The notes under the pieces are model-generated. The model searched no databases and had not been told where the DNA came from. It saw only the letters and a list, made by a program, of their open reading frames with translations. The translations under genes and the position numbers were made by a program. From positions 1-50,822 of IMG/VR virus record IMGVR_UViG_3300020020_000044: a stretch of 50,822 nucleotides of DNA; one strand, 5' to 3'. The DNA is from a virus. Each line of letters opens with the position of its first letter. The first letter of the stretch is position 1. Of this stretch, positions 1 to 10,120 are shown piece after piece.

Positions 1-131
1 GGCTCGCGCTGCTACGGCGGCGTCCACGGCGGGGAATTCGCCGGGTTCGCGCGCATGCCGCGCGTGGTCGTCGTCAAGCGCGAAGGTGAGCCGGAGCGGT
101 TCGAGCCACTACCGCTTCCCGCCGGGCGCCT
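1..131. repeat. Terminal direct repeat, left copy
   Basis: The first 131 bases recur at 50691-50822, where the copy has one extra G in the last dozen bases (GCCGGGGCGCCT against GCCGGGCGCCT here). Both copies lie inside one small gene whose frame runs across the junction. This is what a circular or terminally redundant phage genome looks like when an assembler opens it at random. The left copy keeps the reading frame and is probably the correct one. Confidence 0.95.
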
Positions 132-168
132 GATTCGGATCCGGTCCGGCGCGTGGGTGCGCCCGTGA
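1..168 (+). CDS. Small protein, 3' part of gene split by the window ends
   Basis: This is the C-terminal 55 codons of a 68-residue protein that starts at 50652 and crosses the genome junction (13 codons at the right end, then base 1). The frame joins exactly if base 50690 is followed by base 1. The product is glycine- and arginine-rich in its first half and ends in RSGAWVRP. I recognise no domain. Its stop overlaps the GTG start of the next gene (GTGA), so it belongs to the rightward operon. Function unknown. Confidence 0.7.
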   Translation, partial: GSRCYGGVHGGEFAGFARMPRVVVVKREGEPERFEPLPLPAGRLIRIRSGAWVRP

Positions 169-323
169 AGCGCGCGCTTGACTTCTGCATCCGCGTTCTC
201 GTGACCGCGGCGATCGTCGCAGGCCTGGTCGCTATCGGCCTGCCGCTGTTCCCCACGTTCTGTCTCGCGTTCATATTCGGGCTAGTCCTGGAAGTCGTCT
301 ACCCGCCGCCGAGGTCGAAGTGA
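165..323 (+). CDS. Small two-helix membrane protein (52 aa)
   Basis: It starts at a GTG that overlaps the preceding stop as GTGA, and its own stop overlaps the GTG of the next gene in the same way. Such double coupling is typical of real genes in this phage. The protein has a short basic N-terminus (VKRALDFCIR), two hydrophobic stretches at about residues 10-27 and 30-46, and a tail ending PPPRSK. This fits an inner-membrane hairpin. The size would suit a holin, but the gene is far from the endolysin (about 33 kb), so no function is assigned. Confidence 0.6.
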   Translation: MKRALDFCIRVLVTAAIVAGLVAIGLPLFPTFCLAFIFGLVLEVVYPPPRSK

Positions 324-961
324 GCAAGGCTCTAGCCCTGACGCCCGAATCTGCCCTCGAGCGCGCACGCGCCGAGGTCGCGATCACGCTCGCGGCGATT
401 CAGAAGGACGCCGAAGCGGATGCGATGCCCGAAGCGCTCGCGACGATCACCGTCGACGACGCGGGGGATTACACGATCGTGACCGGCATACGCGCCGAGG
501 TCCGCGCCAAGAAAGACGAACTCGTCCGACTCCGCCAGACAGCGGCGACGCCCTGGAAGAAGATCGCGACGACGATCGAGGAGATGTTCCGCCCCGCTAT
601 CCGTGCGCTCGAGGCGATCGAAGCGGACTACAAATCGAAGCTGGAAGCGTACCAGCTCGCGAAGGTCAAGGCCGAGCAGGAAGCGCGCGAGCGCGCGACC
701 GCGGCCGCGATGGCTGACGACTCGCCGGCATTGGTCGAGGCGCTGTCCGAATCCGCAGCGCTTGCGGTCCGGGACGATGGTGGATCAGTCCGTACGCGAT
801 GGGTCGTCAAGCGCATCTCTCGCGACCTTCTGCCTGCTGAGTACCTCATGCCCGACACGGCGAAGATCGGTCTTGTCGCCGCGCAGCACCGCGGCGACGA
901 ACCGCCGGTGATCCCGGGCGTGGTCTTCGCGCTCGACGTCTCGGTCGCGGTCCGGCGGTGA
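320..961 (+). CDS. Coiled-coil phage protein of the recombination/replication module
   Basis: A 213-residue protein rich in Ala, Glu and Lys, with a long helical coiled-coil centre (about residues 55-150). Its C-terminal part follows a pattern common in phage proteins next to recombination genes: a charged basic strand (TRWVVKRIS), a YLMPD turn, a short helix, then an IPGV strand. I know the pattern from uncharacterised phage proteins often found near ssDNA-binding or nuclease genes, so a DNA-related role is inferred. The GTG start is coupled to the gene before it and its stop to the methylase after it. Confidence 0.65.
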   Translation: MSKALALTPESALERARAEVAITLAAIQKDAEADAMPEALATITVDDAGDYTIVTGIRAEVRAKKDELVRLRQTAATPWKKIATTIEEMFRPAIRALEAIEADYKSKLEAYQLAKVKAEQEARERATAAAMADDSPALVEALSESAALAVRDDGGSVRTRWVVKRISRDLLPAEYLMPDTAKIGLVAAQHRGDEPPVIPGVVFALDVSVAVRR

Positions 962-1653
962 GATACGTAGGCGGAAAGTCCAAGATCGCCAAAGCCTTGG
1001 CCGAGCCGATCAACGCGGATCTCGCCGGGCGCGTACTCTGGGAACCGTTCGTCGGCGGACTCGGTATGACGCCGGCGTTTCGCGGATATTCCTGGGCGCT
1101 GCTATCCGACGCCTGCGCGCCTTTGATCACGATGTACCAGGCCTGGGATCGAGGATGGCGACCAGACGAATGTGGGCCTTGCCTTCCGAGCGTGCGCGAC
1201 GAAGCCCTTACGTTCGCCGATTCGAATCCTTGGAAAGCATTCCTGCGCTTCGGCTGCGGTTTCGGGGGCGCGTGGGACGGCGGGACGACACGGACCGGCC
1301 TGGACTGGAACGGGGACGCGCTTACCGCCCAGGCCGAGCGTTCGCTCGAGCGCGGGTTCGCAAGCCTGGGCCCGCATGAATTCGAGTGCATCGATTTTTG
1401 CGCAGAACCCACCCAGGCGGATGCGTCCGATCTCGTCATCTACTGTGACCCACCATACGCGGGAACGACTGGGTATTCTGTCCCGTTCGATCGCGATGCA
1501 TTTATCGAGCGCGTATGCGCCTGGTCGCTGGCCGGCGCGACGGTATTCGTATCGGAGTACGACTTCCCGATCGGAGAATGCATACTTCAGCTCGACCGCG
1601 CGAAACATATGCCCGGCCGCGGCGTAGTGAAGGAGAGGCTATACAGATGCTGA
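958..1653 (+). CDS. DNA adenine N6-methyltransferase, D12 (Dam-like) class
   Basis: The 231-residue protein has the order of a D12-class adenine methylase: RYVGGKSKIAK at residues 2-11, an AdoMet-binding WEPFVGGLGM near residue 29, and the catalytic DPPY motif (YCDPPYAGTTGY) near residue 162. It would transfer a methyl group from AdoMet to N6 of adenine in a short DNA site. GATC is abundant in this genome, but the target cannot be read from sequence. No restriction enzyme lies beside it, so it is probably an orphan phage methylase that protects phage DNA. It starts at GTG overlapping the previous stop. Confidence 0.88.
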   Translation: MRYVGGKSKIAKALAEPINADLAGRVLWEPFVGGLGMTPAFRGYSWALLSDACAPLITMYQAWDRGWRPDECGPCLPSVRDEALTFADSNPWKAFLRFGCGFGGAWDGGTTRTGLDWNGDALTAQAERSLERGFASLGPHEFECIDFCAEPTQADASDLVIYCDPPYAGTTGYSVPFDRDAFIERVCAWSLAGATVFVSEYDFPIGECILQLDRAKHMPGRGVVKERLYRC

Positions 1654-1934
1654 CAGACGAAGAGATCGAAACCCGCGCGGGGTTCGCGCTGGTCGCCGCG
1701 TCCGAACTGGTGAACGCGGCCTGCGAGGACCCGTCGACGCTGATGTCCCACGACGCGATGGTCTTCGCTGCCGCGGCCGAGATGATGCGAATGCTGATCG
1801 ACCTGCACGGGACGCTCGAAGAGCGAACCGCCTCGATCGGGCTGATCGCGCGCGTGTCGGACATGGCGCGCGAGGTAGTGAATCATCATCATCTCGTCAA
1901 ATCGAACAGGCTTCCACTTCCGGATCTTTCATGA
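1647..1934 (+). CDS. Hypothetical helical protein (95 aa)
   Basis: The start chosen is the ATG at 1647, preceded by a strong ribosome-binding site (AGGAGAGG at 1631-1638), and it overlaps the end of the methylase gene by 7 bases. The product is acidic and mostly helical, with methionine-rich AAAEMMRMLID in its centre and a His triplet near the C-terminus. No family is recognised. Its stop overlaps the next ATG (ATGA). Confidence 0.65.
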   Translation: MLTDEEIETRAGFALVAASELVNAACEDPSTLMSHDAMVFAAAAEMMRMLIDLHGTLEERTASIGLIARVSDMAREVVNHHHLVKSNRLPLPDLS

Positions 1935-2806
1935 CGCAAACGTATTGGGAAGGCGCACATCGTACGCTTTCGACGCTGTTCAATTCACCCGGCGCTGGGA
2001 TCGCCGGCTACGCCGGATACAAGCCCGAAGTCCGCGAGGCGCCCGCGGGCGGGGCCGCGGTCGATACGGGCAAGCGATATCTCCACGTCGCGCGAAAGTA
2101 CGATCCGCCGTCATGGGCCGTCGATTACCTCGCCCGCGCGCACTGGGAAGCGTGCATAATCGCGGAGCGGATCAGCGTGCCGGCGGAGTACATGCCGCGC
2201 ACGGAGGACGGAACGCTACGCGTGCTGGAGTATCCGGACGCAAAGCATGCGTGGAAGTCGCCGCGCGCTGGCGTGTGGGCCGCGACCGTCTGCGAATTGT
2301 GCGGCACGCCGTACGACCACGGCATGCAAGACGACCTCTGCCCCGCGCGCGCCGCGGGCGCGGGCACGGCCGAGCATACGGACCCGTCGCTTTTTACCGT
2401 GAACTTGTGGCGATCGACGCCGGAGGATCATGAGCATCGACGTGACGCGACGGACAAGATCCTAGGTCATCGCCTAGCAGGCTTTCCCGACGTGCCCTCG
2501 TGCGTGGATTGTGGCGAGACGCTCCCTGATTCGGGATCGTCGTGCTGGGTCCGCGGCACCAACGGCGCCTACCACATCGGCGAGATCGGCGCGCTCGTGG
2601 GCCTCGGTCGCGCCGTGCCACATCGCGTGCCCGCGAGGGCGTATACCCAACGCGCACTCGTGTACTTCGCGATTCCGTCGCACGCGGCGCGGGTTCCGCG
2701 CCGTACGGACGCGGGCGTCATGCGCGAGACGGTAACCGTCGGCGATTTTCTCGCGGAGTGGAAAACACGATCGCGCGTTCCCGCGTATACTTCAGGATCC
2801 CGATGA
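1931..2806 (+). CDS. Hypothetical protein with two cysteine pairs (291 aa)
   Basis: A 291-residue protein of unknown function. Two possible zinc-binding groups are visible: CELCGTPYDHGMQDDLC at about residues 121-137, and CVDCGETLPDSGSSC near residue 190. Each begins with a CxxC knuckle. The rest has no recognisable fold. It is coupled by ATGA overlaps to both neighbours in the rightward operon, between a methylase and a phosphoesterase, so a role in DNA metabolism is possible but unproven. Confidence 0.65.
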   Translation: MTQTYWEGAHRTLSTLFNSPGAGIAGYAGYKPEVREAPAGGAAVDTGKRYLHVARKYDPPSWAVDYLARAHWEACIIAERISVPAEYMPRTEDGTLRVLEYPDAKHAWKSPRAGVWAATVCELCGTPYDHGMQDDLCPARAAGAGTAEHTDPSLFTVNLWRSTPEDHEHRRDATDKILGHRLAGFPDVPSCVDCGETLPDSGSSCWVRGTNGAYHIGEIGALVGLGRAVPHRVPARAYTQRALVYFAIPSHAARVPRRTDAGVMRETVTVGDFLAEWKTRSRVPAYTSGSR

Positions 2807-4107
2807 GCAAAAGATCGAACTGGACCCCGGAACAACGCGAGCGCGAGCGCGCGACGAAGCGCGCGCACCTCGCTGCGAAGCGCCGCGAACGAAATCCGGA
2901 CCTGCCAGCGTATGTACCGCGCGACGCGACGTATGGCCAGATCGCCGGACCGTCGGGCGACCACGCGGAATCGCCGCCTGTACAGCTTGCAATCGGCCAG
3001 GAACTGAAAGCCCAAACGGTCAAGGTCGACGCTGACGGAAAACTCGTCCACCGGTTCGACAAGACCCAGACCGCGCGAGCGAACGCGATCGGCCTGGTCG
3101 TACCGCCAACGCACCTGATCACGAAGACGACCACGCGGATCGACGCGGACGGTCGCGTCGGTATGCAGTACCTCACCTCGAAGCCCGGCGCCGTCGAAGC
3201 GTGGCGCGGGTTCTGTGAGGCCGCCCGCGCCGAGTTCGCCGATTATCGCGGCGCATACCTTGCGCACGACTACCCCGCGCCGACCGAGACTTGGCGGGAT
3301 TATCTCGTCTCGTACTGGTGGGGAGATCCGCACATCGGCATGCTCGCTCACGCAGCGGAAGCAGGACAGCACTATGACCTCAAGATCGCTGAGTCGGAGC
3401 TCATCGAATGCTTCCGCCAGCTGATCGCCAAGTCCCCGCCGGCGCGTATCGGTCGCCTTGCGAACCTCGGGGATTTCTACCACGCTGAAACTAACCTGCA
3501 GCAGACGCCCGGACACGGGAACAAGCTCGACGTCGACGGACGATCGTTCAAGGTCCAGCGCTGTGGACAGCGCGTACTGCGCGCCGTGATCGATATGATG
3601 AAACAGCGTCACGAGATCGTCGAATACTTCGGCGTTCCTGGGAACCACGACCCGAACATGTCGTTCCAGATCGCTTCGTGGCTGCAAGCCGTATACGAGG
3701 GAGACCCACGCGTAAAGGTCGACGACTCGATCGCGCCCTACAATTTCCGCGAATACGGCCAGACGCTTCTCGGCACGGGACACGGCGACGGCGCGAAAGA
3801 GTCCGCGCTCCCGGGACTGATGGCAACCCGCGCGCGCGAGGCCTGGGGCCGTACGCGCTGGCATGAGATGCACAACGGACACATACACCATACGCGGAAG
3901 ATTGAGCACAGCGGCTGCCTGACTTGGTACCACAATACGCTGGCGGCTAAGGACGCCTGGCACTCTTTCAAGGGATACGACGCGGAACAATTCCTGGAGA
4001 GCACGACGTATCACGAGCGGTTCGGCCCCGAGGGCTCGCAGCAAGTCGGGATCGAACGCGTACGCGCAGCGCTCGAAGCTGTAACTTCCGGCGCGGTCGT
4101 TACGTAG
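2803..4107 (+). CDS. Calcineurin-like metallophosphoesterase
   Basis: A 434-residue protein whose second half contains the metallophosphoesterase signature in order: WWGDPHIGM (residues 172-180), LGDFYH (222-227), PGNHD (279-283), GHGDG (326-330) and NGHIHH (358-363). These residues bind two metal ions in SbcD/Mre11-type nucleases and related phosphatases. The first 150 residues are charged and unrecognised. The open frame extends further upstream, but the ATG at 2803 overlaps the previous stop as ATGA and begins the charged N-terminus MSKRSNWTPEQRERERA. Likely a nuclease or nucleotide phosphatase in phage DNA metabolism. Confidence 0.85.
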   Translation: MSKRSNWTPEQRERERATKRAHLAAKRRERNPDLPAYVPRDATYGQIAGPSGDHAESPPVQLAIGQELKAQTVKVDADGKLVHRFDKTQTARANAIGLVVPPTHLITKTTTRIDADGRVGMQYLTSKPGAVEAWRGFCEAARAEFADYRGAYLAHDYPAPTETWRDYLVSYWWGDPHIGMLAHAAEAGQHYDLKIAESELIECFRQLIAKSPPARIGRLANLGDFYHAETNLQQTPGHGNKLDVDGRSFKVQRCGQRVLRAVIDMMKQRHEIVEYFGVPGNHDPNMSFQIASWLQAVYEGDPRVKVDDSIAPYNFREYGQTLLGTGHGDGAKESALPGLMATRAREAWGRTRWHEMHNGHIHHTRKIEHSGCLTWYHNTLAAKDAWHSFKGYDAEQFLESTTYHERFGPEGSQQVGIERVRAALEAVTSGAVVT

Positions 4108-4114
4108 GACCGAC

Positions 4115-4336
4115 ATGCCCAAGCGACCCGAATCAGACGACGCCCGGCGCAAGCGTATGGCCCGCGAATACGCATGCGCGGAGCTCGCGCGTATGCAGGC
4201 GTCGCGCCCGCTGAAACCACCGCCCGGGCAGATCGCCGCCCGGCGCGCGACGGCCGGCGAGCTCGCCGCCGCGAAGGATCGCAGGCTCGGGATCATCGGA
4301 ACGCATGGGAAGTTCCTGGAGTCGATCGAGCAATGA
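4115..4336 (+). CDS. Small basic hypothetical protein (73 aa)
   Basis: A short arginine- and lysine-rich protein (MPKRPESDDARRKRMARE...) with no recognised domain. It begins seven bases after the phosphoesterase stop, and its own stop overlaps the next ATG (ATGA). The tight spacing and the coupling support it as a real gene. The high charge is compatible with nucleic-acid binding, but this is only a guess. Confidence 0.55.
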   Translation: MPKRPESDDARRKRMAREYACAELARMQASRPLKPPPGQIAARRATAGELAAAKDRRLGIIGTHGKFLESIEQ

Positions 4337-4518
4337 GTACGAAGCAAAAGATCGGTGCGTGTATGCTCGGCGTCCCGATCGCCGGCGCGGTCCTGGTCGC
4401 AGCCATTGCGATCCCATTCATGGCAACGGCGCTGCTCGGCATCGCCTGGTTCGGCACGGGGCTCGCGCTTCTGCTTTCGGAGGACAATCCAGAGATCCCG
4501 ACCGGAAAGTACCTATGA
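4333..4518 (+). CDS. Small membrane protein (61 aa)
   Basis: The ATG at 4333 overlaps the previous stop. The protein is MSTKQKIGAC followed by one long or two short hydrophobic stretches (about residues 9-48, including AGAVLVAAIAIPFMA and GIAWFGTGLALLL), then a polar tail ending PTGKYL. It resembles small phage inner-membrane proteins. Its stop overlaps the methyltransferase start. Function unknown. Confidence 0.6.
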   Translation: MSTKQKIGACMLGVPIAGAVLVAAIAIPFMATALLGIAWFGTGLALLLSEDNPEIPTGKYL

Positions 4519-5444
4519 TCGAAATCATCCACGGCGACGCGACGGAATTCGACTTCGCGCACGGCGCGATCCAGGCGATGATCACGGATCCGCCGTACAG
4601 CGATCACGTCCACGCGAATATCACAACTTCGTGCGCGGCGGAGGGAATACGCGGATACAAGAGGCAGACGCTATACTTCGCCGCTCTGACATCAGATCTA
4701 CGCGCGTACATCGCTCGAGCGGCCGCGCTGGTCGCCGGCTGGTCGGTCATCTACTCGGATCACGAGTCGTCCCATCTCTGGCGCGAATCGCTTGACGCCG
4801 GCGCTGCGTACATACGATCCGTGCTCGTCGACGTCGAACAGGAAGGCTACGTCGACGTCTTGCCGTGGGAGCGCTGGTCCCAGCCCCAGAAGTCCGGCGA
4901 CCGGCCTACGCAGGGCTTCGAGGTCCTGACCCTCGCCTGGGGCATCGCCCGCGGGCGCAAGGTCTGGAACGGCCCCGGGTCGATGACCGCCCTGCGCCAC
5001 AAGGCACTTCGCGGTTCCCACGGTGCTTCCGTGAACAAACATCGGACCGAGAAACCGCTGGATCAGGCGCTCGACCTCGTGTCCTGGTTCTCCAACGCGC
5101 CACATCTGCCCTGGACGGAACGCTCCCAGCCGGCCCAGGACGGCGCTTTGCCAGTCTTCGACCCTTGCGCCGGGTCAGGCACGACGGCGCAAGCCTGCCG
5201 CCTTCTTGGCCGGGCGTTCGTTGGTTTCGAGCTCGACGCGGAATGGGCAGCGAAGGCCCAGGCGCGCGTTACAGCCCCGCTGTCCGACCGGGACCGGGAA
5301 CGCGCTGAACGCTGGGTTCTCGCCACGCTGGCCGAGGCCTCGCGCGTGCCCGCGCCGCGCGCGCCGGACGGATCGGATATCAAGACCTGGGAACGCGCGC
5401 AGCGCAGGATCGCCGACGCGGAATTTGTAGGAGAGCAGTTATGA
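4515..5444 (+). CDS. DNA methyltransferase, DPPY-first (beta-type order)
   Basis: A 309-residue N4-cytosine/N6-adenine methyltransferase. The catalytic motif TDPPYSDH lies near residue 24, and the AdoMet-binding motif FDPCAGSGTTAQACRLLGRA lies near residue 215, followed by FVGFELD. This order (motif IV before motif I) is that of beta-class enzymes. The start is the ATG at 4515, coupled to the membrane-protein stop. It is the second methylase in the same operon, with a different motif order from the D12 enzyme at 958, so the two probably have different target sites. Confidence 0.87.
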   Translation: MIEIIHGDATEFDFAHGAIQAMITDPPYSDHVHANITTSCAAEGIRGYKRQTLYFAALTSDLRAYIARAAALVAGWSVIYSDHESSHLWRESLDAGAAYIRSVLVDVEQEGYVDVLPWERWSQPQKSGDRPTQGFEVLTLAWGIARGRKVWNGPGSMTALRHKALRGSHGASVNKHRTEKPLDQALDLVSWFSNAPHLPWTERSQPAQDGALPVFDPCAGSGTTAQACRLLGRAFVGFELDAEWAAKAQARVTAPLSDRDRERAERWVLATLAEASRVPAPRAPDGSDIKTWERAQRRIADAEFVGEQL

Positions 5445-5614
5445 TCATCATCCGCCGGAGTGCCGCGAACAATTGGACCTGGGTATTTCTCGGGACCCCG
5501 CACAAACGGGGCGCACGCTGCGCGGATGGCTTGTATCAGACCGTCGCCCATGCCTGGCGAGACGCTATGTTGTGGCACGGTTCGCGCACGCCCGTGCTCA
5601 TCTACACGCGCTAA
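5441..5614 (+). CDS. Small hypothetical protein (57 aa), last of rightward operon
   Basis: The ATG overlaps the methyltransferase stop (ATGA). The product reads MIIIRRSAANNWTWVF, then a Trp- and Arg-rich body ending LIYTR. No family is recognised. The stop codon TAA at 5612-5614 overlaps by four bases the stop of the last gene of the leftward late operon. The two long transcription units therefore meet tail to tail with no space for a conventional terminator. Confidence 0.5.
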   Translation: MIIIRRSAANNWTWVFLGTPHKRGARCADGLYQTVAHAWRDAMLWHGSRTPVLIYTR

Positions 5615-6009
5615 TCCCGCGCTTCGAGCTTCCGTACGCGGTTCCGGATTCGACCGAGCTCATCCTCTACTTCCGCTTCTTTCGCGAGGCGCGCCTTCGT
5701 TTCGAGCGGTAGGCCGAAGTCACCATTCACGCGAACTTCGACCGCGCCGAGCCGGCGTTCGATCTCGACGTTCGAACGCCGGGCGTTCGCCTCGGCCGTA
5801 GCTTCGATGACCTGAACGACCGCGGCACCGGTCGCGGTGACAAGACCGACCAGCGCCGTCGTCGCAGTTACTACCAGCGCGAGCAAGCGCGCGAGCGGCA
5901 TGTCCGCGGCCTTCGCTATGTACGACGTCGACGGGACCTTCGGCGGGGGCGGCAGCGGGGACGAGATCTCGTAGGCCGGGTGATTCCGGCGCGGGTCGCG
6001 GGCGATCAT
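5611..6009 (-). CDS. Membrane protein with C-terminal coiled coil, end of late operon
   Basis: A 132-residue protein with a proline-rich N-terminal segment (SSPLPPPPKVPSTS), one hydrophobic stretch at about residues 37-65 (LARLLALVVTATTALVGLVT), and a charged heptad-like C-terminus (about 70-130) that should form a coiled coil. The start at 6009 overlaps the upstream stop (ATGA). The topology resembles phage lysis accessory or i-spanin-like proteins, but the position after the tail fibres and away from the endolysin makes this uncertain. Confidence 0.6.
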   Translation of the reverse strand: MIARDPRRNHPAYEISSPLPPPPKVPSTSYIAKAADMPLARLLALVVTATTALVGLVTATGAAVVQVIEATAEANARRSNVEIERRLGAVEVRVNGDFGLPLETKARLAKEAEVEDELGRIRNRVRKLEARD

Positions 6010-6191
6010 CGGTCCTCGTCCGGGCTGGCTTCCGCCGGCCAGAAACCTGCACGGATGCCTCGGCAGACGTTCGCTGTCTGTGGCGCCGCGGTCTGTGCGT
6101 GGTCGCCGTAGACCTTTCCGCAATGCACACACGGCCGCGCCACATTGCGCGGCAGCCCGGGCCGGGTGATCTCGTCTTCGTCTTTGGTCAT
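6006..6191 (-). CDS. Small putative zinc-binding protein (61 aa)
   Basis: Start chosen at 6191 ([12 protein letters not shown]), beside the stop of the upstream tail gene. It contains PCVHCGKVYGDH and a later Cys (NVCRG), giving a possible CxxC...H...C metal site. Such small 'CxHC' proteins are common in phages and have no known role. It is coupled to the membrane protein downstream by ATGA. Confidence 0.55.
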   Translation of the reverse strand: MTKDEDEITRPGLPRNVARPCVHCGKVYGDHAQTAAPQTANVCRGIRAGFWPAEASPDEDR

Positions 6192-6939
6192 CACATGCCG
6201 CCCCATTTCGACGCGGCGTACGTATGATACGCCGAAACGTTCGCCCCCGACAGGACCGCGGAATAAATCACGACTTCCGACACCACGCCGAGCCAATTCG
6301 ACCCGCCGAAGTGATCGCACAGCATCAAGAACTGGTTGGCGGTCGCGAACGTTTCCGTCAGCGTGTCCGATGCTGTTTCGACGCCGTCGACGTACAGCTT
6401 GACTGCGCCGCCGCTCGACAGCGTGTACCCGATCGTATGGCGACCTTCTGCCGTGTCAACGCCGTCTTCGACGTTGTCCGTCTGCGAATGCATGCGAACG
6501 ATCGCGTCATTGAAGGGCGACCCGGTCTTGTTCTGCACGCCGAGCACGAGTGGGTCATCTAGTGCCGGATCATTTCGCCAGGAACAGACGACGCGCAGCC
6601 CGCCGTCCGTCGGCGCGGTCGTTACGGAACAGACCATCGACAGGTTAGGCGTTCCGCTCAGATACGAAGCAAGGCCCCCGGTCTGCTCGAGCAAGCCAGC
6701 GGGCGAATTCGTCACGCCGGGATTCGCGCCGTTCCAAGCGGTCGCCGAGAATCCCGGCCGAAAGCCCGCGAGGTCGGTCAGATGGTAGCCGTTCCCGCTT
6801 TGGTCGTTCCAGATGTCGACGTTCCCGCCCGCGAGCGTTACGCCGACCATGGCGTCATACCACGCGAGTACGCTGCCAGGCGTCGCCGGCGTCCACGCGC
6901 CCGCTGGTAGCGTCGTTCGGCAGAAGAAGGACGGATGGC

Positions 6940-6943
<4 letters not shown>
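6191..6943 (-). CDS. Tail fibre/adhesin with LamG-like (concanavalin A-like) domain
   Basis: The start is the GTG at 6943, which overlaps the stop of the collagen-like fibre gene (GTGA). The 250-residue product has the pattern of LamG-fold lectin domains: WYDAMVGVT near the N-terminus, [13 protein letters not shown], a central strand [17 protein letters not shown], and a final [19 protein letters not shown]. Such domains in phage tails usually bind host-surface glycans. Located at the distal end of the tail module, it is a probable receptor-binding component. Confidence 0.75.
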
Positions 6944-8148
<1,205 letters not shown>

Positions 8149-8152
8149 ACCA

Positions 8153-9448
8153 TCACCACGGAACGACGCGTGCGAGCTCCGGCGCGAGGACGCCGCTGAG
8201 TGAGTGTTCGAACGTCACGCCTGTTTCGTTCGCCTGCGTGGAAAGGTGCGCGGCCCATAGCGCGCCGTTGAAGGGTAGGATCCATTGCCACGTTTCGACC
8301 GAACCTTCGTGCGCCCGCGGGATCATGCGAGCCCATCGCGTCAGGTCGCGCGACGCCCACAAGAACTTCCCGGAGCCGATGATGACCGTTCGTCCGTGCA
8401 CGCCGAGGCAAGTGAACGGCGCCGGGATCACTTCTTCCAGACCCAGCGAATGCGTGGGCGCGGTGCGTTGCGCCCACGAGGCCACGCCGGCGGGCGCTGT
8501 CCAGAAGGACCCGTCGTCACGCAGCATAAGCCAAAGACCGTGGGACTCAGACCACGCGAGGTGCGTTACGCCGGCCGTTCCGGTTAGGCCGCTTGAGCCA
8601 TCGACCCAGGTTTCCGCGTCCGTGGACTTCGCAACGTAGGGTTCCGCGTCGATTCCGATCAGAGCTTCCGTCTCGTTCACCGCGACGCAAGTAGGCTCGC
8701 CTGTGTCCCAGAATCCCGTAACGTCGCTTTCTTCCCACGGGTCGTCCGCTGGGAGATCGGACGAGAAGAAGACTTGCCCTTCGGCCGCGAGAAAAAAGAT
8801 CTCGTTGAAAAACCCCATCTGCCGACCGCCCGCGTTCACTGCGCCGGGTGACACTCCGCCATCCGACCAGGCTGCGCCGAGGTCGTCCGAGTAGCGGAAT
8901 TCATAACCGCCGGACTCATCGGAGTATGCGACCAGGCGCACGTAGTGCGAGCCCAGGACTTCGAGGTGCCCGGCCGCGAGAACGGTAGCCTGCGACGCGA
9001 ACCCGATCGCGCCTTGCAGCACCCACTCCCAGCCGTCGAGCGACATGTACAGACCGCTCGCGTTCACTGCGCACAGAACCTCCGCACCCATGTCCGTCCC
9101 GTTGTACCACTGCGCCGGCGCAGTGATCGGACCGCAGAAAAGACCGTTACCCATTCCGGAGAAGTCGATCGAAGCTGAGAACGATTTCAGCGGAGAGCTC
9201 CACGTCGTGGCGGCGGAGTCTACGATGCTAGCTACCGCTTCGCCGATCGTTCCGGAAACATGGTTATGCGTCTCCGGCGTGATACGTGTACCCGGTACGA
9301 AGCCTTGAGCTTCCTCGCCTTCGACCATCTCGACGCGTACGGGTTCCCCATCCCACGCGGTAAGCGGGGCGTCGTACGTCGTATCCTCGCCGCCGAGAAT
9401 GGGGATCCGAACTGGTTGCTTGCGCAGGTCTCTTAGAAGGTCGCTCAT
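8153..9448 (-). CDS. Tail protein with beta-propeller (Asp-box-like) repeats
   Basis: A 431-residue protein. After an N-terminal segment (about 1-110), it shows repeated short motifs of the Asp-box type: [36 protein letters not shown] and [11 protein letters not shown]. Each is followed by a strand and spaced 40-60 residues apart. This suggests a sialidase/BNR-like beta-propeller. In phage tails such propellers act as surface-binding or sugar-processing tips. No catalytic residues could be assigned, so an enzymatic role is open. It lies between the baseplate genes and the collagen-like fibre. Confidence 0.65.
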   Translation of the reverse strand: MSDLLRDLRKQPVRIPILGGEDTTYDAPLTAWDGEPVRVEMVEGEEAQGFVPGTRITPETHNHVSGTIGEAVASIVDSAATTWSSPLKSFSASIDFSGMGNGLFCGPITAPAQWYNGTDMGAEVLCAVNASGLYMSLDGWEWVLQGAIGFASQATVLAAGHLEVLGSHYVRLVAYSDESGGYEFRYSDDLGAAWSDGGVSPGAVNAGGRQMGFFNEIFFLAAEGQVFFSSDLPADDPWEESDVTGFWDTGEPTCVAVNETEALIGIDAEPYVAKSTDAETWVDGSSGLTGTAGVTHLAWSESHGLWLMLRDDGSFWTAPAGVASWAQRTAPTHSLGLEEVIPAPFTCLGVHGRTVIIGSGKFLWASRDLTRWARMIPRAHEGSVETWQWILPFNGALWAAHLSTQANETGVTFEHSLSGVLAPELARVVPW

Positions 9449-9451
9449 TGG

Positions 9452-10120
9452 TTACACCATTTGACTATGGCCGTAGTCACCGGACCCGGCCGATTCGTCG
9501 TACTCGCTCCCATAAACCGAGCCCATTTCGGCGTCGTACTCGCTGCCCCAGGTCGCAGAGATCCCGACCGTAACCGGCGTCGTAACATGCAGACCTACTC
9601 CGCCCGAGGTCGCTTCGCCGAGTAGCCCGCCGATTTGTGAGGCAACCTCCGGGTTCGCAGGCAAGGTCAGAACCTCGACCTTCAGCGAAGCGTTCCCGGT
9701 ATTTTGCACGCGCGCGGTTGAACCAAGCGCGCGCACGATAGCGAGCAGGTCTTCGGCCGATCCGCGCGAGCGGTTGATCAAGATCCGCGCACGGATCCGA
9801 ATGCGGTAGTTCGGATCGTTCTGACTCTGGCGGGGCTCGCCTACCCGGTTGCCAAGATAGTCGAGGCTCAATCCTTCCGCGTTATCGATGTAGCGCGAAA
9901 GCAGAACCTGCCACATCATATTTTCGGCTTCTTGAATCTCTTCGCCGATGGCGCGTGCAATCGCGCGATATACCGGGCGCTTGAAGCGTTCGATGAGTCG
10001 AGCCTCGGCCTTGTTCGCGTGGGCCGTGACGACGCCAAGGCCGTCGACCTCGACCGAGTATTCGTGCGATTCGATCTCCGCGACGGTGCCGTCCGGAAGT
10101 GTGATCTCGGTCACGCTCAC
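9452..10120 (-). CDS. Baseplate/tail protein, DUF2612-like (Mu gp48-type position)
   Basis: A 222-residue protein. The segment LSLDYLGNRVGEPRQSQND, then YRIRIRARILINRSRGSAEDLLAIVRAL, matches the pattern of DUF2612-type baseplate wedge proteins found after baseplate J in Mu-like and related myophages. The C-terminus is Gly/Ser/Tyr-rich (GSEYDAEMGSVYGSEYDE), perhaps an attachment for the fibre. The stop of baseplate J upstream overlaps this start (ATGA). Confidence 0.75.
   Translation of the reverse strand: MSVTEITLPDGTVAEIESHEYSVEVDGLGVVTAHANKAEARLIERFKRPVYRAIARAIGEEIQEAENMMWQVLLSRYIDNAEGLSLDYLGNRVGEPRQSQNDPNYRIRIRARILINRSRGSAEDLLAIVRALGSTARVQNTGNASLKVEVLTLPANPEVASQIGGLLGEATSGGVGLHVTTPVTVGISATWGSEYDAEMGSVYGSEYDESAGSGDYGHSQMV

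Noticed and set aside
2569-4347. 592-codon open frame on the minus strand
   Set aside because: It mirrors the phosphoesterase gene, has shadow-type Arg/Ala composition and no motif; the plus strand has clear catalytic motifs.
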